From the NCBI RefSeq assembly GCF_905475345.1, contig NC_066606.1, positions 3,574,501-3,638,500 on the forward strand: a DNA stretch of 64,000 bases, given 5' to 3'. This DNA is from Vespula vulgaris (lineage: Eukaryota; Arthropoda; Insecta; Hymenoptera; Vespidae). The notes beneath the pieces are model-generated. The model made no database searches. It was given only the letters and a program-made list of their open reading frames with translations, and had not been told where the DNA came from. Positions 12,561-25,660 of the stretch are shown piece after piece (position 1 is the first letter of the stretch; every line of letters starts with the position of its first letter). The translations under genes were made by a program, and so were the position numbers.

Positions 12561-13759
12561 CTCAATAACACAGTAATCTGATCTCTTCCTTTCATTTAAT
12601 TAAGACTTTGTGTTCGTAAAAAAAGAAATTTTTACGTACGAGTTCTGTAGAGAAATCATAAACACGCAGGTTAAGGTATTCATATTTACAATTAAATAAA
12701 TATATTAATTAATAATTATCGATAAATTTGATGATTCTCCGTTATAAAAATAATGTACCTATAATGCCTTCTTATTTTATATCTGCGTTATGGGGGTATG
12801 TAAACGATTATACAGGAAGTAATCTTCTTACAATCATATCAATAATAATATTGATGATAACGTCGATTGTGATAATAATAATAATATAATATCACGTTAC
12901 AATAATAAAAATAATAATAATAATTGGGGGACCGAAGAGCTATAATAACAGAAATAATGCTAATAAATTTAGAACTTAATGATTATTGTCAGTCGAATTT
13001 CACCTACAAAGAACTTGTCAATAACGGAAACACATAACTGGATAATTATGTAAAGTAAATAATATATAGAAAAATCTTGAAAATGTAATTCAAAATAAAA
13101 AGAACATTGAAAACAAAAGAAAATAGATAATGCAATCGATCATTTCACTCACTCAATATAAACAGCGGCTTGGGAATCTACTCCTTCACCGAAAAATTGT
13201 AGAACATCTATATGCTATTTTAACGAAACAAAAAAAGAAAATATTAACATACAAAACAACATTTTGAGAAAGATAGCAGCAAAGAAAACCCATAAATAGG
13301 ACAAGACAACCAAGCAAATAGTAAATTGAAAGATCTATTACAAAAAAGACGAAATGAGAGTAAAAGTTTACTTGCTACTAAATAACAATTTTATCACAAA
13401 AATGCTGATTGGTCCATATATTAACAAAAGGTCTATTGCCAGCAAGCTTTGGCTGACTTCAAAATTTGTATAATTCCGTGAAATGCATGTTTATAAGACA
13501 AGAAATTGAAGGCCTAGATTGTTCATGTTTCTAGAGCCTATAGCAAGCTCACGAATGACCTAAAGGTCTAAGAATTATATCAACAATGTCGAAAATATAA
13601 TAGGATAATGAAAATTTGTTTTGAAAATGCCATTTATCTAATTCCTTCAACAAGATGTAATAGAGATTTAATAAAATACGTCGACATTTATGGGGATATC
13701 TTATCTTTTCTGCATTTTCGCCACGTTTGAATATAACAAAAGACACACCAGTTTTGATT
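12561..13759. other. AT-rich, nothing identified
   Basis: This stretch is rich in 'ataataat' runs (about 12,840-12,930). I see no repeat-unit match, splice-supported coding frame or RNA gene. Confidence 0.4.
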
Positions 13760-14879
13760 TGGTTGTTTTTTTGGTTAAATGAACAAAAACGATTTAAAAG
13801 CAGGACATATATAGTATAATGAAGTACATATAGTGATGGATACGCAAAGCTAGATCTTCAACTTAATAAAAAATGCTGAATCGTTTAACGCCGACTGTAA
13901 GAAAATATTGTCTGCGTAGGTCCCAGCGATGATACCAGTGATCACTATAGGAACAACACATGGACAGGGCAAGTATAAATCTCTAATGATCTATAATAAG
14001 GATATATGGTAGAGTGTGCATGAAAAATTTGAACTAAAATTTCGCACATCAGAAAAAGGTTTTATCATCCCAGATAAGAACATTCAAGAAATCTTCTGCA
14101 GGAATGTTCTTACCGCCTTAGAACGTGAAGGCAGAACATCGAGAAAAATCTAATAATGAAATTCTTCTCAGCATGTATTCGTATGAGAAATTAACAAACG
14201 AGTCTAGAAAATCAATGATCAATTGACGATGTAATATTATTATTAATAGAAAGTTTTAATCTACGCCTTTATAATTTTTCTCAAACTATTTTTTTTGTCC
14301 TATCTCGAAGAACTTTCGCATAATTACTTCTTATGCTATAACTGATAGTTTAGGCTATTTAATTTGCATGAACATTAGATTAATGTACAACTAACGAGAA
14401 AATAGCAGCACGTGCGGAAGAAGGTAATTGTGGGACTGATAACGAGATGTATATGAATAGTGCAACGCCAATGTACATCTTATGGATAAGGCGATCTCGG
14501 TTTAACAGCTAACCTTGAAAAAAAAATTCGTTTTCTAATTTCCAGCAATTCTTGATTTTCGAACGTTCAGTTTTTATTTAATTTGTTCACTTTCTCCGAT
14601 CCAACAAATGGCAAAATTTTTATTTTACCCTTTGTATCATCAAATATCACACATGATGAAGTAGTGCAAATGCTTGATATATTATTTTTAAAAAAAGTAC
14701 GAAATGTTTTTTAAACATTACCAGTTTATTATGTCTGTCGAGGAAGTATACTAATACAACAATAAATATGATATGGGAGGGAGAATACAGCATAATAAAT
14801 AAACAAGATGTAGATTCTTATTGAATATACTTTTTTTATAATTTTTTCATTTCTATATATGTAATAATCAAATTATGCG

Positions 14880-14963
14880 GGTAGCGACAATACAAAAACC
14901 ACGAGTAGTTACAAACAAAAACCGCAAGTAGCGACAATACAAAAACCGCGAGTAGCGATAAAA
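14880..14963. repeat. Small minisatellite, about 24-bp unit
   Basis: Three to four imperfect units of the form 'caaaaaccgcgagtagcgac'. The left duplication copy has a single unit near 5,575-5,600, so the array expanded only in this copy. Confidence 0.7.
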
Positions 14964-17529
14964 CTAATATACTGTGTAGCGTTTAGGATGAAGTCAGTCG
15001 TGACTAGGCACTCCAAACAGACACACTAAACTATTAATCATTATATCTCCCATTATATTCCAAGGATTTTTTATATTTTAAGAAAAGTTTAACAAATTAT
15101 CAGAAGTGCAAATTCTGCGAAACTCATTATATTACATATATGAATATAGTGTACAAGATAATGATCGGAATGGTAAAATCATTTCGTTGGTTATTAGTAC
15201 ATCGTATTGTTAATAGTACGGTGTATTGACATTAGAAGAGTCGTAAAAAACGTATAAATATTGGTAAAGTACTGGTTAAATAATTGTAAATAAGAGAAGT
15301 GAACGATGTGGAAGAAACTTTTTGACAACAGGAACACGCCAAGGAATAAACAAAGTAAGCAAATGAAATCTATGAACAAACAAATGTCAATAACATTAGA
15401 GGACACGAATCAATAGGCAGTGTGTCAAAAAATAGCGACAAAGCTATAAGTATACCGAACAAAGGAAGGGAACAACACTTCAAAACACAAAAAATTATGG
15501 TAAGGATCGAACGAAGGTGAGCAAATATACATGACTAACACAAACATAATTTTTTTTCTGCAGGAAAGTACAGTAAATTCTGGAAATTCTAGATAATAAA
15601 AGATTATCGACATTCCACTGAAATAAAGCAAATCACGAGGAAGAGGAAATAATACAGCAACTGAGGAAAGCCAACATCATGGAAAAAAGTGAATCTTCAT
15701 TATCACTATCTTTTAAAGTGGTCAAGAAAGAAATTCATGTGAACGACTTTCGATTATCGAGTAATTAATAATATCATACATTGTTAGACTATCTACTTTG
15801 TTAATAACCGTTAATCGAACGTGCATGTCCCTATTGCTACCATTTAAATCATAAATATTTGACATGCAATTTAACAAAATATGGTGTAGTATGTCAAACT
15901 GTTCGTATATTCTCGATATTACTATATCAGTCATTGCATGTTTTTTGTCCTTATATTTATAAAACTGATCGAATTCTCATTGATTTCAACGTGACATAAA
16001 TTTTTGTAGAATTCTTAAATTATTTTGGGAAGCAAATATTCAGATTGGTATAGCTTCTTATGACCTTTAGCTAGACGATATACTCTGGTATTATACATTA
16101 AAAATTTTCATTTGGTTCGTCTTCGTCTCTTTTCACAAGTATTGTGAAAATTCAATATTTTATCACTAATTCGCAGCGTAGCAGCGAACCATGTCGGCAC
16201 TAATACTTGTTTTTAACACAGATAGACAAACCAATGTAGTTACAATTTAACTCTGAGCGTGATTATCATTGATCCTTCATCAATGAAACTTTCATTATCC
16301 TTCTACTAATCTATATCATAGTTGAATTCATTGAATCGTTAAATTCAATGAACCAAAGGCCTACTCGTAGATTCATATTTCTTTTTTATGTAAACAGTTC
16401 AAGCGAATTACAGACATGTTTAATCATAATATAAAAATCGATATAGCTGACATGAAAATGTTTCGTCCTTCAACCAATTGCCAATGCCTTCAATTCATAT
16501 AAGCGATAATTTGACTCTCCTTGGTTGTTTTCTTGTTAATCTATAAAATTAAGAGCAAACAACTGTCAACATCTTCTCGCAACGACGCCCTTCCTATTCA
16601 ATTTCTACATATATCTGATTGTATTTCAGTATCTGTCAAAAAGTTACAGATTTTCTATGGTACATAATTTTTCAGAATCGGATAAATGACCCCACGTATA
16701 TTGAAATGTTTTCTTCTGTACTTTGTCTCAATGATATTTAATGCTTTTCTCTTCTAATTCATTTATGAAGGAGGTAATGATAGTAAAGCATTTTGTGAAT
16801 CATTGAAAACACAGTTAGCTTGACCTATAATATTATGAACTGGTTTCATATTCGCAAATAATAACTAAACTTTTAAGTAATTAATTCTCCTTTTTTTCCT
16901 GAGATATGCCATTTGTACTGATATCGAATCCCACTTTCGTTTAAAATTAATCATAATCATGCAACATATGCATCTTAATCTGATTTGAACTTTTTTATGG
17001 TATCGTACCTTGATGTTGTTAGGATTTTTTAATTTTTCTCTAATGAATTTCTAAGAACTGACATTTTAAAATTATGTGTTATAACGTAATTATTGGATTA
17101 TTATTTACTAAATTGCTTTCCGTGGAATAAAATGGATCTTATGATTAAAAAAACATTTTTGTATTAGTTTTGAAGAATGATTCAAGCATTCGTTTCACTC
17201 CAAATCATAAATGACGTTCTGTTATACATTAATTGAGAAACCTCAACAATTCCCATTTTATAAATGATGTATACATAATGAATTATTGTTTTATTAAGAA
17301 TTAATTTAACATGATATGAAAGATTTGTTTATTATTACTTATGCTATTTTTCGTCTTTAATGATGTTATTACTTTAATTTCGATATATATTAAAGTTATA
17401 TTTTCTGAAACATCCAATAATGTCGCTTATAGACACTCAATTTAATTTGTTTACACCTATGTATTTAAAAAATTCTGTTTGTGAGTTTTTTCAATCCTTT
17501 TGAAATTGAAATTTAGGAAATAAAATATG

Positions 17530-17598
17530 TCTCTACTTGACCGAGTTTCGAACTCGGGCCATCTGGATTCATAGAAAAGCATATTACCCTTCGAGTTA
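17530..17598 (-). pseudogene. tRNA-like module, minus strand, perfect T-arm
   Basis: Minus-strand T-arm: stem CCGAG, loop TTCGAAA, stem CTCGG (plus-strand 17541-17557). It is preceded by a D-arm-like stretch. It is the better-preserved partner of 8,222-8,296. Acceptor pairing is not evident, so function is doubtful. Confidence 0.4.
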
Positions 17599-19325
17599 TC
17601 CGCATGCATGCTTACCGTAACATAGTTGATCATCTTGTCCCTTCTCTCCGGTTTCGTCTTCGAATAAATTCGATGTCCAATTGCAAATTCTACATTAATA
17701 ATCAAAACGTAGAATGACTTACAAAACAACCACAGGCAATTTGAAATAATCCAATTCTTCGATTGTAAAGTCAAATATTGTTAATAAAACCGAGAAAATA
17801 TTTACACCAATAATCTTATTTTCTGACTTTCGTTACTGGCACAAGTCTCGAGAAGTTCATTTCCTCGCGATGCATTTCCCCTTAAATCCTTTGGTTCATA
17901 ACACACACTCTTTCATTCCATTTCAAATCGTCACTCGTTGTTATCACTCGCATTTTTGTAAGGGTACAAAATCAAAGATAAGTTTTTACAACTCTATAAT
18001 TCACTAAATTAAGGTTCCATCGCAATATACATATCCATAGTAATATACATTGTGTAGACACGTTAGCTAAAATTGATTTTAATGGTCGCGTTTTCATAGT
18101 AAGTAGATTTTAGTAAGCTTTGATATGGAGTATAATACCAATATCGGTAGAGCGGAATTTTTGAAATGCCCAATAGCTGACTTGTCTTTGGTCTCTTCGA
18201 TTGAAAGTTAACCTGTCTTTCATATTTTATTAATTGTTTATTAACAATACGAACAGTCAGAAATTTATCGAAAGAACTGTGTGCTTTTATTAAAGATCTA
18301 TAAAATTTTGAAATTATAGATACATTATTTGTCTTATAGCAAGCTCGATAACATCGTTATTAATAACTAACAGAGAGAGATATGTATAAATATTGTAATA
18401 TTTTATTTATATTCCTTTTAACAATATTTACTTATATTTCTTCACTCAATAGCCATTTTCATTTGAATTATGTAAAATAAACGACTAATAGAAAGAAACG
18501 AGAACGTAAATGAGCTAGCTTAAGAATAATTAAATGCTATTCTTTGTTCAAATAAAACAAATAAGCCGAAAATTAAGATGAGAGAATGATTCATTGAGAT
18601 TCTTCTGTAGAAACAAAAGAAGAAAATAAGCGATGTCTTTTTAAAGAAAAAAAAAATAGAAGAATAAGATTATAAAGAATAAATATTATTACGAAAGATT
18701 TTTGTTTATTGATTTTCCAAAATATTGTTATAAAATAATTCATTAACTTTTTCAACATAATTTACAAATTTTTATCAAATAATGTGATGTAATTAATGTA
18801 AAAAAAATTTCAAACATGTCAACATCACAATTCCAAATTCGACGGTGTGTTCTAAAGTATTATAAAAGGAGCAATTAAGCAATCAATAATAAAATATTAA
18901 ATATCTATTAATATAAAATATTAAGTGATATAAAATTAATTAATATATGTTTCTTTAACATAATTTATATATTTTCATCAAATAGTATGTAAAAAATACA
19001 GAAAAAAAATTGTAAACATTTAATAAATTGTCAGATATTAGTTGAGAAATTTGTACAAGTAAGAGATAAATTATGAAGAAGAATGATATACAACGGATTT
19101 GTATCAAGAATGTTTGTGAGATTTTAAAGACGGTATCATAAAGGATATGCATTTTTAATCGATTTGTCTTAAAATATTGTTGCAGGGTATCCTATTTAGA
19201 TAAATAAAGTAAAATGAAAGAACAAGAGAGGAGAAAAGAAATAAACGCGGGAAAGTCACTCATCCTATTTGTATGAGTTCTTTAAATATTGATTCAAGCG
19301 ATTTTGCAATTTCATGTCTGTTTCT

Positions 19326-19327
<2 letters not shown>

Positions 19328-19359
<32 letters not shown>

Positions 19360-19427
19360 ATTTCTCTCTTTCTCTCTCTCTCTCTTCTATTTCTCTCTCT
19401 CTCTCTCTCTCTGCTATTTCTCTCTGT
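19328..19427. repeat. (TC)n microsatellite, interrupted
   Basis: Three TC/CT runs are separated by 'tctattt' type interruptions. Confidence 0.95.
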
Positions 19428-20559
19428 TCTTCTGGGTTTTTCTTTTTAGTTATAACCGCCAATCAAGGCATATAATCGATGAAAATTGCATTTTTCAACT
19501 CATTCTCAAATTTTCTATGAGTTACGATGTTTCATGAAAATTTACATTGAAAATTTGGTTACTCTAAATTTCTCTACAAGGTACAGGAACGAACTCTGCG
19601 TATGGATATATTATTCTTAACAAATTTATTATGACTTATTTTCACGGATAATTTCTCAATATTATATATTTAACTTTACCGAAATGTCTGAACTTGTCAA
19701 AAAAAAAAGATTTTATAATGAACTTTCATATGATATATACATAGTGCGACGCACATTACAATTTTAAATTGATTCAAAATGTAAAGTTTATTTTTCTTAG
19801 TTCTGACGCAAAAAATCGGACATTCGGTGATGATAGAGACCAATGTATAAAAGTGAAAAACGAACGTAACTATTGTGTAGAATTTCATAATACGTGGCAA
19901 TAATCAAATCCAGAGAATTAAATATTTTATGAATTTAAAATACAAACAATCGGGAATTCGAAAATAGTGTATCGTATCGAAACAAATGCTTTCAATTAAA
20001 TATATCTGTATAACTCTATTGTCTTATTATTTGTTACTTGTTCTTTGGATGTAGAAATTATTTTTTTTTTATTTTGTTTTAAGTTGGATCGAATGAAACT
20101 CACGATTTCATTCAAATTGTTATTAATTAATAAATGAAAAAAACATATTGCTTCGATCTATGAGAAATGTAAGAATTATAAATTTACGATGGAACAAGTC
20201 TCTAAATTAAAAATCTATTACTCTTTTCCGAGGTTCTAAACGTAATATTAATTTTCTTTTCTTTAATATGTAAAAATACGAGTCTAATAAACTTTCCGTG
20301 ATGTGAGAACTAAAATCAGGTTACAAAAATCTCGACGAAGAGTAATTTATTTGAAAAATCGTTTAGGAATATTTGGCCCAGCCTATATTAAATTTTTCAA
20401 GAATATTTATTGGTAGTCTTATAGAAAAATGAATGAAAACGAAAATAGGGAATGAATTATATTTATTCTTAATACGGATTTTGTACAATTAGCCAAGTAA
20501 CGATAAAAATACAGAGTATGTTTGTTGTCTATGTTTTCTATACAGTACATACTATAAAA

Positions 20560-20562
<3 letters not shown>

Positions 20563-20601
<39 letters not shown>
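20563..20601. repeat. (TA)n microsatellite
   Basis: Pure AT alternation of about 19 units. Confidence 0.95.
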
Positions 20602-20603
<2 letters not shown>

Positions 20604-22238
20604 CAATTGTAAGTATCATTTCGCGGATACCTTTGCTATTGTTCAAAATAATATAGTAAGTCAGTCACAGATCGTTCTTTCTTTTTTTATTTCTTATTTC
20701 TCCTTTTTCTTTTTTTCTTTCTCGATCAGTTTTTAAGGAACATTTGTCGTGACTTAAATTTATATATCGTATCGAACTCATTCGCGATATTTATGTGTAA
20801 CAATTAGTGAAATTAAAGTAATGAAAATTGTATAATATTAATAAGGTATAACCTAGTCTACAAAACTAGTTAGTATAGATTAAAAATATATGCAGCCAGT
20901 ATACATAGGCAAACACACAAATTGATAAGAAAAAGGTATATTTAATGTAAATATATACATATATATATACACACACACTACACACGTGCTCGTATACACA
21001 CACTCATGCAAACATATACTAATATAACACTCACATATAGAAATATATTGGATGGAGGAAGAGGAAGAAAAAAAGAAGCACTAAAAGCAATGCCATATTA
21101 ACATTGACTTTACTATCTTCCTCAAGAGCAAAACAGAGAACTTATATATTTTACATTATCAGCTCGATTCAGAGGGTCTACGAAACAAGTAATATGTCCT
21201 ATTCTACTCGTAAAAACATTACATGGGATAAAAAAAATGTTCTTATCATTGCTATTATAATAATTTTCTTTTCTCTGATTACCAATCACAGCAATCAATA
21301 ATTTTATACTCGAATCCAATGAATATGGTTAATGATTGCAATTTTAAATTCCAACGCAGAACATTTTAACGTATCTATTTATATGTGTATGCATATGAGA
21401 AAGTATAAAATGCTACGAGAAAGGGTTTACCTGATTTAGATTTAGCAAAGGAATGAAAATTTCTTTTTTATTTCATAACTTGAATTTCTTTCGTCTGAAT
21501 TTTGCTTAATTAATGGAGAAAGTCTTTGAAGATCATATATAGCATTCTGTTCACAAAAGATATTCATGATTTTATGAATCTATTCTTGATATACGACTTT
21601 TGAATTGATACATATTATTTCAAAATGAAAAGATGATATTATCTTTTCTTTTCTTTTCTTTTTTTGTTCATCTTTTCTTATTAGAGTAATATCATTAAAA
21701 AATCATATGGTGGTTTTATTAAAAATGAATGACCTTTTGAGAATGATCATTTTAATTAAACATCAGAATCTTCTTACTCCAATAGATATACAATTAAACG
21801 CTTGTTATTACATAAACTATAAAATTCCACAGTGTGACATTCATTTGATGTTACTCATTGAATATGAATATCAAATAAAACTCTAATCGAAAGAAAATTA
21901 TCTAAACGCAGTATAGATTCTATAATTGTTATCTTTATTTTGTAAAGAAATGACCAATCTATAAAAAGACTCCTATTATTAATAAAATATATTATTAATA
22001 GAATTAATTAATTAATTAATTAATACAATTATGAAATTGAATTGTTTCATTGTTTCACTTTCCTTTCTCTCGATTACTTTTTTATATTACACACTCACCC
22101 AAGTAAATATATGTCATTCAAAAGTCTATATATTGTAAAGTATGTAATAAGAAGCGTGAATTTCACGAATTAAGCGAATTTTTTTCTTTGTTGTAACAGT
22201 CATGAGCGAGCAGTTAGTAAAGAATGAAATATTGTTTC

Positions 22239-22284
22239 TTTAAGGATGCATATCTATACATATATATAGGTATGCATCCTTAAA
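22239..22284. other. Perfect 14-bp inverted repeat hairpin
   Basis: The left arm tttaaggatgcata (22239-22252) and right arm tatgcatccttaaa (22271-22284) are exact reverse complements, separated by an 18-base AT-rich loop. It could be a small hairpin, a foldback element end or chance in AT-rich DNA. Confidence 0.7.
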
Positions 22285-22404
22285 TATATATTTATACATA
22301 TATATTTATGCATATATGTAGGTACGTATACAACATCTATATACGTATATTATAAACAGCTTGCATTCTTTCTAACAGTTTTTAAGAAGAGTAACGTAAT
22401 AAAC

Positions 22405-22609
22405 TTTGAAAATGTATACGAACATAATGTGTTTGTTTGGAATATACATGTAACATAGGGGATTCTAAAGAGAAATAGAATCTATATATTAAAAAATAGC
22501 ATTATTTTGAAAATGTATGCAAACATAATGTGTTTGTTTTGAATATATATGTAACATAGAGGATTCCAAAGAGAAATAAAATCTATACATTAAAAAATAA
22601 CATTATTTT
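22405..22609. repeat. Two-copy tandem repeat, 101-bp unit
   Basis: Two copies starting 'tttgaaaatgtat' at 22405 and 22506 are about 90% alike by eye. Confidence 0.85.
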
Positions 22610-24962
22610 AGTACTGTTGCTACTTTTTGAAGGGCGATTGAACCTCATTTTTCGAAATGTCGAATCCTTGATTCGCCATCATGTCTTTTGAAGCAATCAA
22701 TTCGCCAGAATTTATGTACGAGAAATACTACGTTGATCATTGCTGCAATAACTCAACTGCGCACTTAATTAACTATATATTTGTACACCTCTGGAATTAA
22801 ACAAAATTGATAACAAGCAACTTTGGAAGAAAAACACAAGGAATAAAAAGTTTATTTCGTTTAAATAAATATAATTTTTATCTTTTTATCTATATACTAT
22901 TATGTAAAAAACAAAAAGTCTTTAATCAATGTGCTTATTCTTTCCTACTGCATTTCATACGAATGAGTTTCATACATATTAAGGCAAGTGTAAATAATAG
23001 AGTTCATAAATAAATTTATCTAAAAAGTTTGTAGACAATTAACCATTATAGATAATGTTATATATATTTAAACATTTTTCATCTGCCGCACTCATCTCAA
23101 AAGTTGGAAGATACATTGTTAAACATATCTGTAAATTGAATGCGGATAAAAAAATATCTCGGACTAAAGTTACACTTATTTCAAATAAAATATGCTACTT
23201 TTAGTTGTATGTCGTTGATTAAACATGAGCGAACAAATGGGAGCTGAAGAGGATGATCTGTGCAAGTAAAGAAGGTGGTGAGAAATATTCAAGACAATTA
23301 GCAAGCGTGAGAATGAAATCTCAATGTATGTATAAAAGAACGTAAAAAAGAAACGTAAACGATCGAAATAACACATAAAATAACAAAAGCTTTATAACTT
23401 CGTAGGTGAACAAAACGAAATATTTAGTACATACATATTATAAAAAATAGTTCCTATTTGGAAAAAAGTTGAAATTAAAGTGATTTTGAAATCTTCCATG
23501 AAAAAAAAATAAATTCGATCGTTAGATTTTAACACTAGAAAGTGTAACAAATATTCCGCCAAAGAAAATGAAATTTTTTGTACGAAAACAAAAAATCTTC
23601 TATTGTCGAAAAACAACTTTGACGAGGAAAGGAATTGTCCTTTCCAATAACAATAAAAAAAGTAATAATAATATATATATATAATTAATAATAATATAAT
23701 TAATAATAAAATATTAATATATAATATAATATATATATTAATATAATATCATTAAAAAATAATAATAATGATGTAAATAATACAGCGGTACATAATACTT
23801 TGTAGAAAAAAACTGTAAACTTTTATTGAACACGTGTCATTTTCAATTTCCTTATAAACGTACTTTTATATAACAATCAAATTACGCGGGTTCCTATTAA
23901 CATTAAAAGTAGCGACACGTTCAGGTAAGTAATATACGTTGGATCTGCTAAAATTTAACTTAGTCGTAATTAGGCAGTTAAAGCAAACACTGTTAACTTA
24001 CATCAATAAGATGTATCATTATATTTAAAGTGTATCATTATATATCAATTCTTTTTTCATGAAAGTCCAACAAATTATCAAAAGTGAAATATCAAACAAG
24101 AAACTGCACGTGTAGTTGGAAAATACGAAAATTTTACATAGCTCTCTACATAATATCTGTGTGTGTATAGATTACTAGAAAATGGTTGGAATGATGTAAT
24201 CACAACTCACATAATTAAAATACCGCATAATTAATTGCGTGTATACTAATAGTCCGATAGTAGTAAAAAGAGCATCGATCAAATGGTGATAATACGGGAA
24301 GTAAAGAAAAAGGTACATTTCAACAACTCGAATACACCAAGGAGAAAAAAATTAAGCAAATAAAATTTAAAAACGAATAACAGCTATCAATAACATTAGA
24401 GGACAACGATCATCAATACGAAGGATGGATTTGAAAAAAGAGCGACGAAGATCTAATATATAAATAACAATGACGTAGCAAGGACGAATACTGAGAGAAG
24501 AAAAGTATGTTTGTGATCGAGCTAAGGTGAGCACACTGTAATAAATATGACTGAAAAAGACCCATTTTTTTAGTCTCAGGAAGGCACGGTAAGAGCACGA
24601 TCTTTTACAGAAATAAATGAAATGTTATCAATATTCGACTCGATTACTGAAGATCTCGATATTAGGAAATGAATTCAAAAATTTTATTTTTAAGAGAATA
24701 AGACCTATAGAGACAGGACTGTTTAAAAATAATGACGAGCTTATCTGGAAGATAGCGTTAAAAAATAACAGACTATACATATGGATAAGCTATAGTTTTT
24801 AGAATATTGATTACATGATTTTTGATAATTGATTAAAGCAAAAATAAGGATTCATGCAGTTCAGGTGAAATATCTAGCCATCCGTTTGATCGTAGACTAT
24901 CATTATACTAAGCAACATATATTTCCGAAAATGTGAGTATATTTTCAAAGATAGATTCAGTA

Positions 24963-25660
24963 CGCTAAAATAAGAAAAATGTTCATATGAACATATTACC
25001 TATAAACCTGAAAAATATTCATATGAACACATTACGATATAATCTTGTTTCCGAATTATAGCTGTTTTTGTCTTCCTATAATAACCATTTCATCGAACGA
25101 GTTTTTCTGAAAAGAATCTTAAGTGGCATATCACATAATTTATTTTTTAAGTAAAAACTTACATGAACTATTAAAAGACGCATCGCTTGATGTCATCAAC
25201 CATATATGATTTATGGTGCATATATATGATAATTTTAATCGATCACCTTATTTTAATCAATTAGCAAGATAGTTTTTAAATTAGAGATTCTTTAATAAAT
25301 GGATTGGTCATGGAGAGTCAATTAATTGGCCAACACGATCATCTAATCTAAATCCTTTGGATTTTTATTTGTGAGAGTATCTAAAGTCTTTGGTTTATAA
25401 TGCATTAGTAAATGATGTTGAAGAACTGCGATATCATATTCAAGAGTGTTCTCTGCGAATTCAAACAACACTTAGTACTTTTGAACGAGTGAAAAGATCT
25501 ATGATGTGATGTTTGAAAGCCTGTCCTTAAACTGATTTGGCCATTTTAAATAATTTTTATGAAAATTATTAAATAACAGGTTTCACATAAAAACAGTAAT
25601 AATTTGGAAACAATTTCATATTGGCCATATGTTCATATGAACTTTTTTCTTATTTTAACA
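24963..25660. mobile_element. Deleted Tc1/mariner-type element with TIRs
   Basis: The terminal inverted repeats are about 30 bp. The left end begins CGCTAAAATAAGAAAAA and the right end, read on the minus strand, begins TGTTAAAATAAGAAAAA; both continue into TTCATATGAACATAT. A TA dinucleotide flanks each end (24961-24962, 25661-25662), as expected for the TA target duplication of this superfamily. A second 'ttcatatgaaca' lies just inside the left end. At 698 bp it is far shorter than a full mariner and keeps only a transposase tail. Confidence 0.75.
25300..25530 (+). pseudogene. Mariner-type transposase C-terminal remnant
   Basis: One reading frame gives a recognisable DDE-transposase tail: a W-P-T-R-S-S-N-L-N-P-L-D-F-Y-L stretch (25327 onward; the family form is W-P-x-R-S-P-D-L-x-P-L-D-F-F-L-W) followed by E-Y-L-K-S-L-V-Y. 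The conserved W after the F-Y-L is replaced by a TGA stop, and a second TGA precedes the end at 25530. The upstream catalytic region is missing. It is a non-functional fossil inside the TIR-bounded element. Confidence 0.75.

Larger units (their letters stand above)
13760..18070. repeat. Segmental duplication, right copy
   Basis: Partner of 3,540-8,760. The left part (13,770-14,160) matches 3,560-3,970, then jumps at about 14,165 to sequence matching about 4,830, marking a deletion of about 870 bases relative to the left copy (or an insertion there). The stretch about 15,258-16,730 is nearly identical to 5,945-7,405. The next 500 bases are far more diverged, with identity rising again to about 18,060. 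Nothing here looks protein-coding. Confidence 0.85.
18071..22238. other. Long AT-rich gene desert with simple repeats
   Basis: I see no gene. The region holds a (TC)n tract at 19,328-19,427, a (TA)n tract at 20,563-20,601, an alternating TA and CA-rich stretch at about 20,950-21,005, and an (AATT)n run near 22,005-22,023. The open frames over these tracts are low-complexity readings. Confidence 0.5.

Noticed and set aside
20419..20736. Tyr/Ile repeat frames on both strands
   Set aside because: They are readings of the (TA)n microsatellite.
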